From NCBI GenBank assembly GCA_002502045.1, contig DAPE01000019.1, forward strand, positions 28,210-92,209: 64,000 nucleotides of DNA, read 5' to 3'. The notes below the pieces were generated by a model. The model did not search any database, was not told the DNA's origin, and saw only the letters and a list, made by a program, of their open reading frames with translations. The DNA is from Candidatus Parvarchaeota archaeon UBA573 (GTDB taxonomy: Archaea > Nanobdellota > Nanobdellia > Parvarchaeales > Parvarchaeaceae). Each line of letters starts with the position of its first letter. Position 1 is the first letter of the stretch. This document shows positions 26,478 through 35,108 of the stretch, in pieces. The translations under genes and the position numbers were made by a program.

Positions 26478-27275
26478 ATGGCATTATCGTTCAGTGAAGA
26501 TTATATAGCAAAAATAAGGAGAATGTTTGGCTTAAACTTATATGAAGCAAAGGTTTGGCTGGCATTGCTTTCTCAAGGCAAGTCTACTTCAGGTAAATTA
26601 AGTGAAATAGCCAATATACCCAAGTCAAGAGCATACGATATACTAGTTTCGCTTGAAAACGGAGGTTTTATAGTTAGGGATTTAAGCAAGCCTATAAGTT
26701 ATAGGGCTATTCCTCCTCAGGAATTGATAGAAAAACTAGAGGATAAGGCAAAGGAATCACTTGAACAGAAACTTGAAAAATTAAACAAGTTAAAAGGCAG
26801 TGCAATGTTAAATGACCTTCAAAATTTGTATGATAAAGGAATAAAATATGTTGATGAAGGCAAAGTTGCCAACTCATATCAAGGTTTAGATAATATATAC
26901 TTCAGGATAAAGAAAAGCATAAACTCCGCAAAGGGGGAAATTGTATTGATTACAACAGAACAGTCCTTAGAAAGCAAGATAAGTGCACTTGAAAGAGCAC
27001 TTAAAAAGGCAAAAGCCAATAATGTGACAGTGCACGTTTATGCTCCAGTAAAGGATGTTAATGAGACATTAATGAATGAGATAAAACAGTTTGGCAAGTT
27101 AAACAAAACAGACATTGACATAGGCAGATTTGTGATAGTAGACGGAAATGAGATATTTATATTCACTGAAAACGAGAGTGAAACTCATCCAAGTAACGAA
27201 GTAGTTCTTCACATAAAAGGCAAATATCTACCAGAGAAAATGAAAAAGCTGGTGTCCTCGCATGTTGTTAGCTAA
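26478..27275 (+). CDS. TrmB family transcriptional regulator
   Basis: 265 residues. The N-terminal winged helix-turn-helix (~10-80) has the TrmB signature LNLYEAKVWLALLSQGKSTSGKLSEIANIPKSRAYDIL (read in parts). A coiled linker (~85-115) follows, then a phospholipase-D-like effector domain (~130-260, GEIVLITTEQ, VIVDGNEIFIF). TrmB proteins control sugar and other metabolic genes. The C-terminal domain is the PLD-like type, so the ligand cannot be guessed. TATA-like GATTTATATACTT at ~26432-26444 and an SD-like AGGTGA at 26465-26470 precede the ATG. Sits alone just before smc. Confidence 0.88.
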   Translation: MALSFSEDYIAKIRRMFGLNLYEAKVWLALLSQGKSTSGKLSEIANIPKSRAYDILVSLENGGFIVRDLSKPISYRAIPPQELIEKLEDKAKESLEQKLEKLNKLKGSAMLNDLQNLYDKGIKYVDEGKVANSYQGLDNIYFRIKKSINSAKGEIVLITTEQSLESKISALERALKKAKANNVTVHVYAPVKDVNETLMNEIKQFGKLNKTDIDIGRFVIVDGNEIFIFTENESETHPSNEVVLHIKGKYLPEKMKKLVSSHVVS

Positions 27276-27337
27276 TGTCGTAAAAAGTCTGTGAATAGTT
27301 AGCATTTAATATTTAGAATTTTTTTAGATAGTTAAAT

Positions 27338-30300
27338 ATGACTTATATAAAACAGGTAGAACTTGATAACTTTAAGTCCTTTGCAGGACATATAAAGTTT
27401 GATTTTGTAAACGGGTTCAACGCAATAGCTGGTGCAAATGGTTCAGGTAAAAGTAACTTAATTGATGCGCTTCTTTTTGTATTTGGAGGTTCCTCAAAAA
27501 AGGAGATGAGATCAGATATTCTTACAGATCTTATATTCAATGGAGGAAAAAATGGTAGGCAGGCAGAGCACGCCAAAGTCAATGTCATACTAGACAATTC
27601 AAAAAAAGAATTTCACGGAATTGAAGAAAATGAAGTTTCAATAAGCAGAAAGGTCGATAAAAACGGAAAAAGTGTTTACAGGGTAAATGGAAAGGCTTCT
27701 ACCAGGGAAGAAGTCTTAAATGTATTATCTTTAGTAAAATTCAGGCAAGATGGATTTAACATAATCCCACAGGGAAGGATATTAGAAGTAGTTGGAACTT
27801 CTAATGAGGATAGGTTGAATCTTATAAATGATCTTTCCGGTATCAGTGTATTTGAAGATAAAAAAAGCAAAGCCATGAACGAAATGAGAAAAGTAGAGAG
27901 CAATATATCAAAAATTGATACTGTTCTAAATGAAAAACGCAAATTAATGGCCCAACTAGAAAAAGAAAAAACAAGAGCCATAGAATTTCAGCAGCTTAAA
28001 GAGAGGTATTCGGCCCTACTTTCTAAGCAGTCAATGATAAAGAGAGATCTTGCATTTTCAGAGTTACAGTCTATACTTGAGCAACTCAAAGAAGCAGAGA
28101 AAGGAAATGAAACACTAGCATCAGAAATTGAAAAGTTAAATGATCGTGTGAAAAAGATAAATGAAGAAATAAATGTTATAAACACAAAGGCCGAGGCAGA
28201 AGGAGAAAAAGAAATCCTTGATGCGGAAAACAAAGCAAAAGAATTTGATTCTGAGCTAGCCAGATTGAATGCGGTTCTTAAAAATGATAATGACCAATTG
28301 AATAATATTATTACATCAATCGATGAATTATCAAAATCCCAAGAAGAGATTAAACAGCAGATAAAAACTGAAGAAAGCGAGAAAAAGAATCTAGAAGAAA
28401 AAATAGATGCATTAAATTCAAAAAAGCTTCTCCTCATAGAAAGTGAATCGAAAACTCAGAATTATGTTAAAAATAAGGAAGTATTAGAGAAGAAAATTTA
28501 TGATATAGATAAAAAAATATACGAGCAGAAAATTGCTCTGGCTAATTATCCAAAAATTGCAGAGATACAGGAGGCACTTACATCTTTTGATTCAAATAAA
28601 AATGAAATTGAGAAAACAATAAAGGAAATGACCTTATCATTTTCGGAGTTAAAGCCAGAAATTGACAAATTAAAAGCACAGGTAAAACGGGAAGCAGATG
28701 CAATATACCTACTCAGAGAGAATCTTTTTAATCAGAGGAATTCTTTGTCGTATCAGAACAAAGTAATTGAGATAGTTAATAGACTCAAAAAGGAAATAAA
28801 TGGTATCTATGGAACAGTCTCAGAGCTTTTCTCACTAAAAAATGAAGAGTACTCTATTCCAGTATTGAGATCAATAGGCAGGCGGTCAGAATTCATAGTT
28901 GTAGAAAATGAAGAGGTAGCAAGGCAGTGTATAGATAAATTAAAAAAAGACAAGCTGGGCTTTTACACATTTATACCTATAACTACAGTGAGAAGTAGTT
29001 ATAACTTCAATAAAATAGATGATACAAGAGTAATTGATTACATTATAAATCTTGTAAATTTCGAGCAAAATTTGCTTCGAGTAATGCAGTTTGTTTTTGG
29101 TGATACTATACTTGTAAGAGATTTTGATGCAGCAAAAGAACTTATAAGCAAATATAGGATGGTTTTACAGGACGGAACCGTGTTTGAGAGAACTGGGACT
29201 GTATCAGGAGGCCATTTCGATATACCAAATATCCTAAATGTTAATAAAAAGATAGCTGAGATAACTGCTGAGTTAGACACGCATTCAAAGCTAAAAGAAA
29301 AATACGATGAAGAAGTTATTGAGAAAGAATCAACTTTGAATTCTTTAATGACAGAAATTAAGGTAAGACAGAAAACTCTAGATGAAACAAAAATAAAAAT
29401 TAATCAGCTTTTGAAAGAAAAATCAAAATTCACAGGCACAGAATCAGAAATTTCTGACAGCATAAGGGCTCTTGAAGGAGAAAAGACAAATTTAAGTTCA
29501 AAATTAGAAGAGCTTGAAAAAGACAAGCCAGAAAAAATAATAGACCACAAAAAAGAAATAGAAGCTTTGGATAGAGAAGTTAATGAGCTTCAGGTAAAGG
29601 TTGCTACTTCTGGCAACAAACTTTCTGCTGTTTTAATGTCAGAAATAAACAATCTTGAAAAAAGATTTTCGCAGCTTAATAAAGAAAGAGATAAATTTGA
29701 AAATGAAATTGAAGAGGTACAAAATGCAATAAAAGATACTCAGGAAAACTATGATAAGGCTAGAAAAGAGCTTTCAGCTAGGTCAAATAATCTAAGCATG
29801 TTAAGAAAGAGGAGAAATGAGCTTTCAATTGAACTTGGAACGCTTCAAAAACAACATGACGATATATATAATCGCTCACAGAAGATAGTTTCAGATTTAA
29901 ATGCTTTAAAGGTAAAAGAGGCCGGTTCAAAGGTTAAATTTGAAACCGCGGAAGAAGAATATAATAAGTATAAGGTTGATGGGGTAAAAATTGAGGAAGG
30001 AGAAACAATTGAAAAAATAACAAAAGAGCTAAATCAATTAAACTCAAAGATAAATTCCTTTGGTCCTATAAATGAACTTGCGCTGAAAACATTTATGGAA
30101 ACTCAGCAGCAATATGAGGAATTTAACGTAAAGCTAGAGAAATTAAATGAGGAAAAAGGAAGGATACTTGCAGTAATATCCGAGATAGAGCAGAAAAAAT
30201 TAGAATCTTTTATGAAAACTTTATCGGATATAAACTCCATTTTTACAAAGGTTTTCAATTCAATTACAAAAGGAAAAGCAGAGCTTGTGCCAGAAGATCC

Positions 30301-30664
30301 TAATAATGTGTTTTCATCAGGTTTGGATATTGCGGTTGAGCTTCCAAATAAACGTGTAAGAAATATAAGAGGGTTAAGCGGAGGAGAACTTTCAGTGCTT
30401 GCTATATCTTTGATAATGGCATTGTCAAAATACACAGACGCAGTTTTCTATGTTCTAGATGAGGTGGATGCAGCTTTGGATGCTATCAATGCAGGAAATT
30501 TCTCTGCACTTGTCAAGGCATATTCTGATTCATCACAGTTTATAATAATCTCTCACAATGAAACGACTCTTATAAATGCAGATGTAATATACGGTGTAAC
30601 GATGAATGACCAAGGGATAAGTAGGGTTGTAAGTGTAAAAATGCCAGAGCAGAGCAATCAATAG
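27338..30664 (+). CDS. smc: SMC chromosome condensation ATPase
   Basis: 1108 residues, slightly short for an archaeal SMC. N-terminal Walker A is GANGSGKS (~32-39) and the Q-loop has FRQDGFNIIPQGRI. Long coiled coil (~165-480), hinge (~490-640, including the Gly-rich TGTVSGGHFDI end), second coil (~640-960), then the signature LSGGELSVLAISL (~1012) and Walker B FYVLDEVDAALD (~1040). It works with ScpA and ScpB encoded just upstream. Its stop overlaps the ksgA stop on the other strand by 7 nt. Confidence 0.97.
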   Translation: MTYIKQVELDNFKSFAGHIKFDFVNGFNAIAGANGSGKSNLIDALLFVFGGSSKKEMRSDILTDLIFNGGKNGRQAEHAKVNVILDNSKKEFHGIEENEVSISRKVDKNGKSVYRVNGKASTREEVLNVLSLVKFRQDGFNIIPQGRILEVVGTSNEDRLNLINDLSGISVFEDKKSKAMNEMRKVESNISKIDTVLNEKRKLMAQLEKEKTRAIEFQQLKERYSALLSKQSMIKRDLAFSELQSILEQLKEAEKGNETLASEIEKLNDRVKKINEEINVINTKAEAEGEKEILDAENKAKEFDSELARLNAVLKNDNDQLNNIITSIDELSKSQEEIKQQIKTEESEKKNLEEKIDALNSKKLLLIESESKTQNYVKNKEVLEKKIYDIDKKIYEQKIALANYPKIAEIQEALTSFDSNKNEIEKTIKEMTLSFSELKPEIDKLKAQVKREADAIYLLRENLFNQRNSLSYQNKVIEIVNRLKKEINGIYGTVSELFSLKNEEYSIPVLRSIGRRSEFIVVENEEVARQCIDKLKKDKLGFYTFIPITTVRSSYNFNKIDDTRVIDYIINLVNFEQNLLRVMQFVFGDTILVRDFDAAKELISKYRMVLQDGTVFERTGTVSGGHFDIPNILNVNKKIAEITAELDTHSKLKEKYDEEVIEKESTLNSLMTEIKVRQKTLDETKIKINQLLKEKSKFTGTESEISDSIRALEGEKTNLSSKLEELEKDKPEKIIDHKKEIEALDREVNELQVKVATSGNKLSAVLMSEINNLEKRFSQLNKERDKFENEIEEVQNAIKDTQENYDKARKELSARSNNLSMLRKRRNELSIELGTLQKQHDDIYNRSQKIVSDLNALKVKEAGSKVKFETAEEEYNKYKVDGVKIEEGETIEKITKELNQLNSKINSFGPINELALKTFMETQQQYEEFNVKLEKLNEEKGRILAVISEIEQKKLESFMKTLSDINSIFTKVFNSITKGKAELVPEDPNNVFSSGLDIAVELPNKRVRNIRGLSGGELSVLAISLIMALSKYTDAVFYVLDEVDAALDAINAGNFSALVKAYSDSSQFIIISHNETTLINADVIYGVTMNDQGISRVVSVKMPEQSNQ

Positions 30665-31449
30665 GCTATACTGCTTATAACATCAGATATCTCAGTTAGT
30701 GTAAGTTCTTTAACTTGTTTATTTCCAATAGATTTAATCTTTTCTGGCAAATCTTGAAATACCTGTTTGCTTTCTTTTTTTGTTTTGGAATTAAGTGAGA
30801 TAACCGCATTCATAAATGCGTTTTTTAATAGCATCTCCCTTCTTCTGAATATCTCTTGGAATATGTCATTTTTTTTCTTTGTGATTTTTATCATCCTACT
30901 TGTTACTCTAGGGACAGGATAAAATGATTCTTTTTTTACTTCTGTTATTTCTTCAAATTTGAAAAATATTTTTTCTATAGAAGAGAATTTTGTTTCATTT
31001 TTATCTGACAAAAGCTGTTTTGATATTGTATTTGGTATTATCATTACCCCCGAATAAAAATCATAGGAAGATAGTTTGTCAATTATCCTATCAGTAATAT
31101 TATACGGCGGATTAGATATTATTTTATTAAATTTAGGGTATATCATCTCTAAAGCATCTGCATTTATAATCTGGACATTTGGATCTATTTCATATTTGTC
31201 GATTAAATATGAGTAACATTTTATTTCCTTTTCAATTGCAATTATATGGCATTTTTTGCTAACTACGCTTTCTATGCTTCCGAATCCAGCTCCGATATCT
31301 AATACAATATCAGATGGTTCTAATTTAGCATTTTCTATTTCTTCAGCAAGCACATCTTCATCCACTAAGAAATTCTGCCCGTTTTCATTGTCACTTTTTA
31401 TTTTATCATCTTCAACTAATCTTATTATTAAATCCTTCAATTGTCCCAT
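30658..31449 (-). CDS. ksgA: 16S rRNA (adenine-N6,N6)-dimethyltransferase KsgA/Dim1
   Basis: 263 residues from the ATG at 31449, right after the stop of the zinc-ribbon gene; the frame reaches 31467 but would overlap that gene. SAM site VLDIGAGFGSIE, acidic IAIEKEI and the catalytic ISNPPYNITDRII (~112) are all present, with the C-terminal helical lobe (FRRREMLLKNAFMNAV). It dimethylates two adjacent adenosines in the 3' helix of 16S rRNA during small-subunit maturation. Last gene of a three-gene minus-strand unit. Confidence 0.94.
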   Translation of the reverse strand: MGQLKDLIIRLVEDDKIKSDNENGQNFLVDEDVLAEEIENAKLEPSDIVLDIGAGFGSIESVVSKKCHIIAIEKEIKCYSYLIDKYEIDPNVQIINADALEMIYPKFNKIISNPPYNITDRIIDKLSSYDFYSGVMIIPNTISKQLLSDKNETKFSSIEKIFFKFEEITEVKKESFYPVPRVTSRMIKITKKKNDIFQEIFRRREMLLKNAFMNAVISLNSKTKKESKQVFQDLPEKIKSIGNKQVKELTLTEISDVISSIAY

Positions 31450-31450
31450 A

Positions 31451-31729
31451 TCACTTTGAATGACCACGGGGAGGTTTCAATCTTTCTACTAAATACTCTT
31501 GTCCACAAGATTTACAATTAAACACATATTTCTCTTTATTTTTGCCATTTTCTCTGACTTTTTCAATTTTTAATTCTGATTCAAAATCGTTATCTTTTTT
31601 GCATTTCGGGCATTTAAACACAAAATGAAAATTAGTTTCCCCGGTTTCTCTGTATATCATTAGTTTCTCACTTTTGTCGTCAAAACTAATAAACGATTTT
31701 TTTATAAAATTAATTTTGTTTATGTCCAT
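31451..31729 (-). CDS. Zinc-ribbon protein, 92 aa
   Basis: One zinc ribbon formed by two Cys pairs, CPKC (~40-43) and CKSC (~72-75), separated by a charged linker (KVRENGKNKEKYVF). An N-terminal extension of about 38 residues precedes it, and the basic tail RLKPPRGHSK looks suited to RNA or DNA contact. The layout resembles the Elf1-type transcription elongation family or archaeal zinc ribbons near rRNA methylation genes, but I cannot assign it. It lies one base before ksgA and 34 nt after the HhH gene, so probably cotranscribed. Confidence 0.72.
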   Translation of the reverse strand: MDINKINFIKKSFISFDDKSEKLMIYRETGETNFHFVFKCPKCKKDNDFESELKIEKVRENGKNKEKYVFNCKSCGQEYLVERLKPPRGHSK

Positions 31730-31763
31730 ACAAGAAAACGTTTTTTTTATTTTATATATCTTT

Positions 31764-32417
31764 TTATTCTATTTTTATACGATTTAATTCTCCGCTTTCT
31801 TTTATCCAGATAGACCAGCAAAGTTCAGTCTGGCTAATACCATATCTTTTACTTATTTTCATCCCTTCACTTATGCATTCATAAGGGTTTTTTAGAGGTT
31901 TAAAATTTCTGGTTATCCAATTCATTATAACTTTATCTGGCATTATAGTGTCTACTCCACTCTGTATACGGAGGTATTGGAAAGTGCTTAATCCTACTCC
32001 TTTTATTCTTCCGATTTCATCTTCTTTAAATTTAAATGGATCAGCATTTTTGGCCCATTCCTTTAAAGCTTCTATCTCGCTTTTTTTAGGGTCTTTTTTA
32101 GATATAACCTTACATATTTCTTTCATTGCAGCCCATACCCTCTTGTTTTTGAATAATGTGAGCAGCTCATTTTTGTTTATTTTGCTAAAATCAGAGCAGT
32201 TTAAAACTTTCCCACTTTTTATATATTTTTCACGAAAATAATTTACTTTTGGTAGAACTACAGTGAAATAGTTTAATCCAGTGCTGTCTAGGCAGGAATC
32301 TAATATAATCAAAACGGCATTTCCACCCCACCGTTTACCTTTTTTGCATAGCTTAGCAAATCTTTCAGCTTCGGTTTTTATTTCACTTCCGAAAAGCTTT
32401 AATTCATTATCTTTCAT
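31764..32417 (-). CDS. HhH-GPD-like DNA-binding/glycosylase-fold protein
   Basis: 217 residues, helical. Around residue 135-160 it has a helix-hairpin-helix followed by the glycosylase-type Asp: IKGVGLSTFQYLRIQSGVD then MPDKVIMNW. This is the arrangement in HhH-GPD base-excision enzymes, in which the Asp activates the glycosidic bond attack. The Lys of bifunctional enzymes (before the hairpin) is not obvious, and there is no iron-sulfur Cys cluster. It might be a divergent glycosylase or a fold relative used for structure-specific DNA binding. First gene of the unit with the zinc ribbon and ksgA, divergent from L2. Confidence 0.68.
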   Translation of the reverse strand: MKDNELKLFGSEIKTEAERFAKLCKKGKRWGGNAVLIILDSCLDSTGLNYFTVVLPKVNYFREKYIKSGKVLNCSDFSKINKNELLTLFKNKRVWAAMKEICKVISKKDPKKSEIEALKEWAKNADPFKFKEDEIGRIKGVGLSTFQYLRIQSGVDTIMPDKVIMNWITRNFKPLKNPYECISEGMKISKRYGISQTELCWSIWIKESGELNRIKIE

Positions 32418-32470
32418 TATTAAACAATAAATGTAGCTTATATTTATTATATTTAGTTTTTACTACGTGT

Positions 32471-32485
32471 AAAAATATATATAAA
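32471..32485 (+). promoter_or_regulatory. TATA-like box of the L2-L29 ribosomal unit
   Basis: AAAAATATATATAAA, centred about 43 nt before the L2 ATG at 32521, allows a short leader of about 15 nt. It indicates that this operon fragment has its own promoter. Confidence 0.5.
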
Positions 32486-32520
32486 GGTAAAAAGCATAAG
32501 TAGAGTATTATTTCAATAAT

Positions 32521-33222
32521 ATGAAAGTACCAAGGTCAAGAAGAAGGGGAAAGAGCAGAGTTTTCAGAGTCAACGATTTCAAAGCCATCGGCAAGGTAAA
32601 ACTCCCAAACTCAAGTGAGCCTATGAATGCAAGAGTAATAAAACTTATTCATGATCCTTACAGAACAGCTCCGCTTATGCAGTTAAAATTTGAGAATGGT
32701 TCTACATCCTTTTTGCCCGCATTTGTTGGGGCGTATGAAGGAATGATAATAACTTATATGAAAGGTGACAGTATAAAAGAGGGCTCGGTTTTAAGGCTTG
32801 GAGATATGCCAACCGGTACAAACGTATACAATGTTGAGTTAAAAGCTGGCGATGGCGGTAAATTAATAAGATCTGGTGGTAACAGCGCAAGGATAATGGA
32901 AAATAATGGCAATGAAGTTGCACTTTCGCTTTCAAGCGGCAAGATTCTTAGATTAAAGCAAGACTGCAGAGCAGTTGTTGGTAAAATAGCTAATGCAGGC
33001 AGAAAAGAAAAACCATTTTATAAGGCTGGAAATAAGTATCACCTCATAAAAGCCAGAAGCAAATATTGGCCTATGAATGCGGCAGTTGCAATGAATGCTT
33101 ATGAACATAAGTTTGGAGGTAAAAGAAGAAGTACTCAGCACAAGTCTAAGAGCTCTGCAAGGAACTCACCTCCAGGTGCAAAAGTAGGAGCTATCGCCCC
33201 TAAGAGGACAGGTGTTAGGTAA
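32521..33222 (+). CDS. rpl2: 50S ribosomal protein L2
   Basis: 233 residues. RRGKSRVFR near the N-terminus, an OB-like and an SH3-like domain, and the conserved peptidyl-transferase-proximal loop with WPMNAAVAMNAYEHKFGG, where archaeal proteins usually have RGVAMNPVDHPHGG-type sequence; here the loop is somewhat diverged (no HPHGG). The C-terminus is basic (KRRSTQHKSKSSARNSPPGAKVG). Normally preceded by L3-L4-L23; here it is the first gene. Its stop overlaps the S19 ATG by one base. Confidence 0.95.
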   Translation: MKVPRSRRRGKSRVFRVNDFKAIGKVKLPNSSEPMNARVIKLIHDPYRTAPLMQLKFENGSTSFLPAFVGAYEGMIITYMKGDSIKEGSVLRLGDMPTGTNVYNVELKAGDGGKLIRSGGNSARIMENNGNEVALSLSSGKILRLKQDCRAVVGKIANAGRKEKPFYKAGNKYHLIKARSKYWPMNAAVAMNAYEHKFGGKRRSTQHKSKSSARNSPPGAKVGAIAPKRTGVR

Positions 33223-33608
33223 TGGAAGAGTATAAATTCAGAGGCAAAAGCATAGATGATCTCAAAAAGATGTCAATTCAGGAGCTTATGGTAATAGCGA
33301 ATGCAGATTTTAGGAGGGCTTTTAAAAGGGGCTTATCACCTGAAGAAAAGGCATTTTTAAAAAATATGGATAAAAAGTCTGCAAAGTCTAAGAACATAAG
33401 AACACATATGAGAGAAATGTTTATACTTCCAAGTTTTGTTGGATTGACAATACATGTATACAACGGAAAAGAATTCATACCTATCGAGATAAAACCTTCA
33501 ATGGTGTTTCATCGTCTTGGAGAATTTGCATTAAGTACAAAACAGGTTAAACATGGTTCTCCAGGTATGAAAGCTACACGTTCAAGCGGTTTTGTGCCAA
33601 TTAAGTAA
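33222..33608 (+). CDS. rps19: 30S ribosomal protein S19
   Basis: 128 residues with the S19 core: NIRTHMREMFILPSFVGLTIHVYNGKEFIPI and the C-terminal GEFALSTKQVKHGSPGMKATRSSGFVPIK (read in parts). The N-terminal extension (~1-55) resembles the archaeal/eukaryotic S15 form. It sits at the head of the small subunit near the A-site finger. Order L2-S19-L22-S3-L29 is the conserved one. Confidence 0.97.
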   Translation: MEEYKFRGKSIDDLKKMSIQELMVIANADFRRAFKRGLSPEEKAFLKNMDKKSAKSKNIRTHMREMFILPSFVGLTIHVYNGKEFIPIEIKPSMVFHRLGEFALSTKQVKHGSPGMKATRSSGFVPIK

Positions 33609-33610
33609 AT

Positions 33611-34192
33611 ATGATAACGAAATTACAAGTGAAAAGAGAAGGGATGCCGATATCCGTTAAGCATACTCATGAAATAATTGAGGCTGTTAAAGGTAAGGAA
33701 ATCTCAAAAGCCACTACTTTTCTAAAAAAAGTACTTCTTAAGGAAGAATATGTCCCATTTAGAAAATACCCTAGTAAAGGACATAAGCATGGTGTACCAG
33801 CAGGTTATCCTCAAAAGGCGACAAAGCAGGTAATCTCAATGCTTCAAGAACTCAAAGCGAATGCAAAGAATATGGGTTTTGATGATTCAAAGATAGTTAT
33901 AAGCAGTTATGCATTAGGAAGAGGAGGTTATCCTAGGTTCTCAAGCGGTACAGTTTATAGACACGGTAAAAGAACTAATCTTACTATCTATTCAATGATT
34001 GATCAAGAGCGAAAGATGCCTCAAAAGAAGGCTGCTGTTGAAAAGAAAACAGAAGAGGATGTTGAGAAGAAAGAAACTAGCACCGAAGTAAAAAATGATA
34101 ATCCAGAAAAAATTGAAGAAAAAACAGATAAAGTTGAAGAACAGCAAACTAATAAAAGCGTAGAAAGTAATGATTTGAAGGCGGAGAAATAA
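33611..34192 (+). CDS. rpl22: 50S ribosomal protein L22 with acidic/basic tail
   Basis: 193 residues. The first ~145 match archaeal L22: VKHTHEIIEAVKGKEISKATTFL, the KHGVPAGYPQKATKQV loop region and GRGGYPRFSSGTVYRHGKRTNL, which lines the exit tunnel. The last ~45 residues are a low-complexity Lys/Glu/Asn/Thr tail (EEDVEKKETSTEVKNDNPEK), longer than in most archaea and probably disordered on the ribosome surface. Confidence 0.95.
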   Translation: MITKLQVKREGMPISVKHTHEIIEAVKGKEISKATTFLKKVLLKEEYVPFRKYPSKGHKHGVPAGYPQKATKQVISMLQELKANAKNMGFDDSKIVISSYALGRGGYPRFSSGTVYRHGKRTNLTIYSMIDQERKMPQKKAAVEKKTEEDVEKKETSTEVKNDNPEKIEEKTDKVEEQQTNKSVESNDLKAEK

Positions 34193-34193
34193 A

Positions 34194-34865
34194 ATGTTAC
34201 CGAAAAAAATAGTTGCAAATAGAGTTAATGATGAAACAGCTAGGGAATATCTTTTCAAGAAATTTAGCAGGTTTGGAATAAGCGATATAAGAATAGAAAA
34301 GACTCCGTTAGGTATGAAAATTGTTATAAAGACTCCAAAGCCAGGTGCAATAATTACAAGAGCTAATCAAATACTAAGAGAAAGTTCAAAAGAGCTTGGT
34401 GAGTATTTCAATCAAGAATCTCCAAGAATAGAAGTAGAAGGCTCGCAGGATCCTAATCTGGATCCAGCAATAGTTGCAGATTCAATAGCTTTTAAGATAG
34501 CTAAATACGGCCCAATGAAGTACAAAGTGGTTGCTCACAAAGCAATGGACAGTATAATGTCTGCTGGTGCTAGAGGCGTAGAAATAGAGATAGGTGGAGT
34601 AATCAAAGAAAGAGCTGCGCATTTTAAGTTTAGGCCTACTGGAAGTGTTATGCCGAAAACAGGCCAAGTAGAATTTTTCGGCGTCAGAAGCGCTAAAAAG
34701 CAATTAGTACTTAAAAGAGGATCAATAGGAATAAAAGTTACAATAGTTGTGCCAACTGAAAACATAGGAGGAGTAAAAATAAATGATGGAAGAAAATCTG
34801 AAGGACTTGGAAATGGAACTTCTGAAAATGAACATAAAGAAGACGCAGGGGCTCCAGCCAGCTGA
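34194..34865 (+). CDS. rps3: 30S ribosomal protein S3
   Basis: 223 residues. N-terminal KH domain (RIEKTPLGMKIVIKTPKPGAII) and C-terminal S3 domain (RGVEIEIGGVIKERAAHFKF, TGSVMPKTGQ). It shapes the mRNA entry channel. The last ~28 residues (KINDGRKSEGLGNGTSENE...) are an unstructured extension encoded in the DNA that also encodes the start of L29 in the +1 frame. Confidence 0.96.
   Translation: MLPKKIVANRVNDETAREYLFKKFSRFGISDIRIEKTPLGMKIVIKTPKPGAIITRANQILRESSKELGEYFNQESPRIEVEGSQDPNLDPAIVADSIAFKIAKYGPMKYKVVAHKAMDSIMSAGARGVEIEIGGVIKERAAHFKFRPTGSVMPKTGQVEFFGVRSAKKQLVLKRGSIGIKVTIVVPTENIGGVKINDGRKSEGLGNGTSENEHKEDAGAPAS
34766..34773 (+). promoter_or_regulatory. Shine-Dalgarno site for L29 inside rps3
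   Basis: AGGAGGAG lies nine bases before the ATG at 34783 and within the rps3 coding sequence. It supports the overlapping start of L29. Confidence 0.75.
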
Positions 34866-34959
34866 TGCTGGTAAGTACAGGCATTTAAAGAAGAAGGTAG
34901 CTCAGCTGAAGAATGAGCTTAGACAGAAAGAGCTTTTAAGCTCTAAGTCAAGTAAATAG
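34783..34959 (+). CDS. rpl29: 50S ribosomal protein L29, overlapping S3
   Basis: 58 residues in the +1 frame relative to rps3, overlapping its 3' end by 83 nt. The protein is a helical hairpin: MMEENLKDLEMELLKMNIKK, loop QGLQPADAGKY, then RHLKKKVAQLKNELRQKELL, matching L29 in size, charge and expected gene position. A strong SD (AGGAGGAG) precedes it; the second ATG at 34786 is an alternative start. L29 sits at the polypeptide exit near the SRP site. After it the S10 operon order ends; the usual S17-L14-L24 genes are not here. The ~150 nt downstream are AT-rich with nothing recognised. Confidence 0.88.
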   Translation: MMEENLKDLEMELLKMNIKKTQGLQPADAGKYRHLKKKVAQLKNELRQKELLSSKSSK

Positions 34960-35108
34960 TTTTTTATATAGTTCCTGCAAAAGCGATGTATCTGTATAAT
35001 AAGATTATAGACTTTCTGCAATAGATGGCAAATCAAGTAAATATCTTTTATTTATTTAAAAAAGGCTTTATGTTAGTAAAAAGCTTCTATTCTTATACTA
35101 AAAGATAA

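Noticed and set aside
32702-32942. Two small minus-strand frames within rpl2
   Set aside because: They overlap each other and a certain ribosomal gene; both are shadows.
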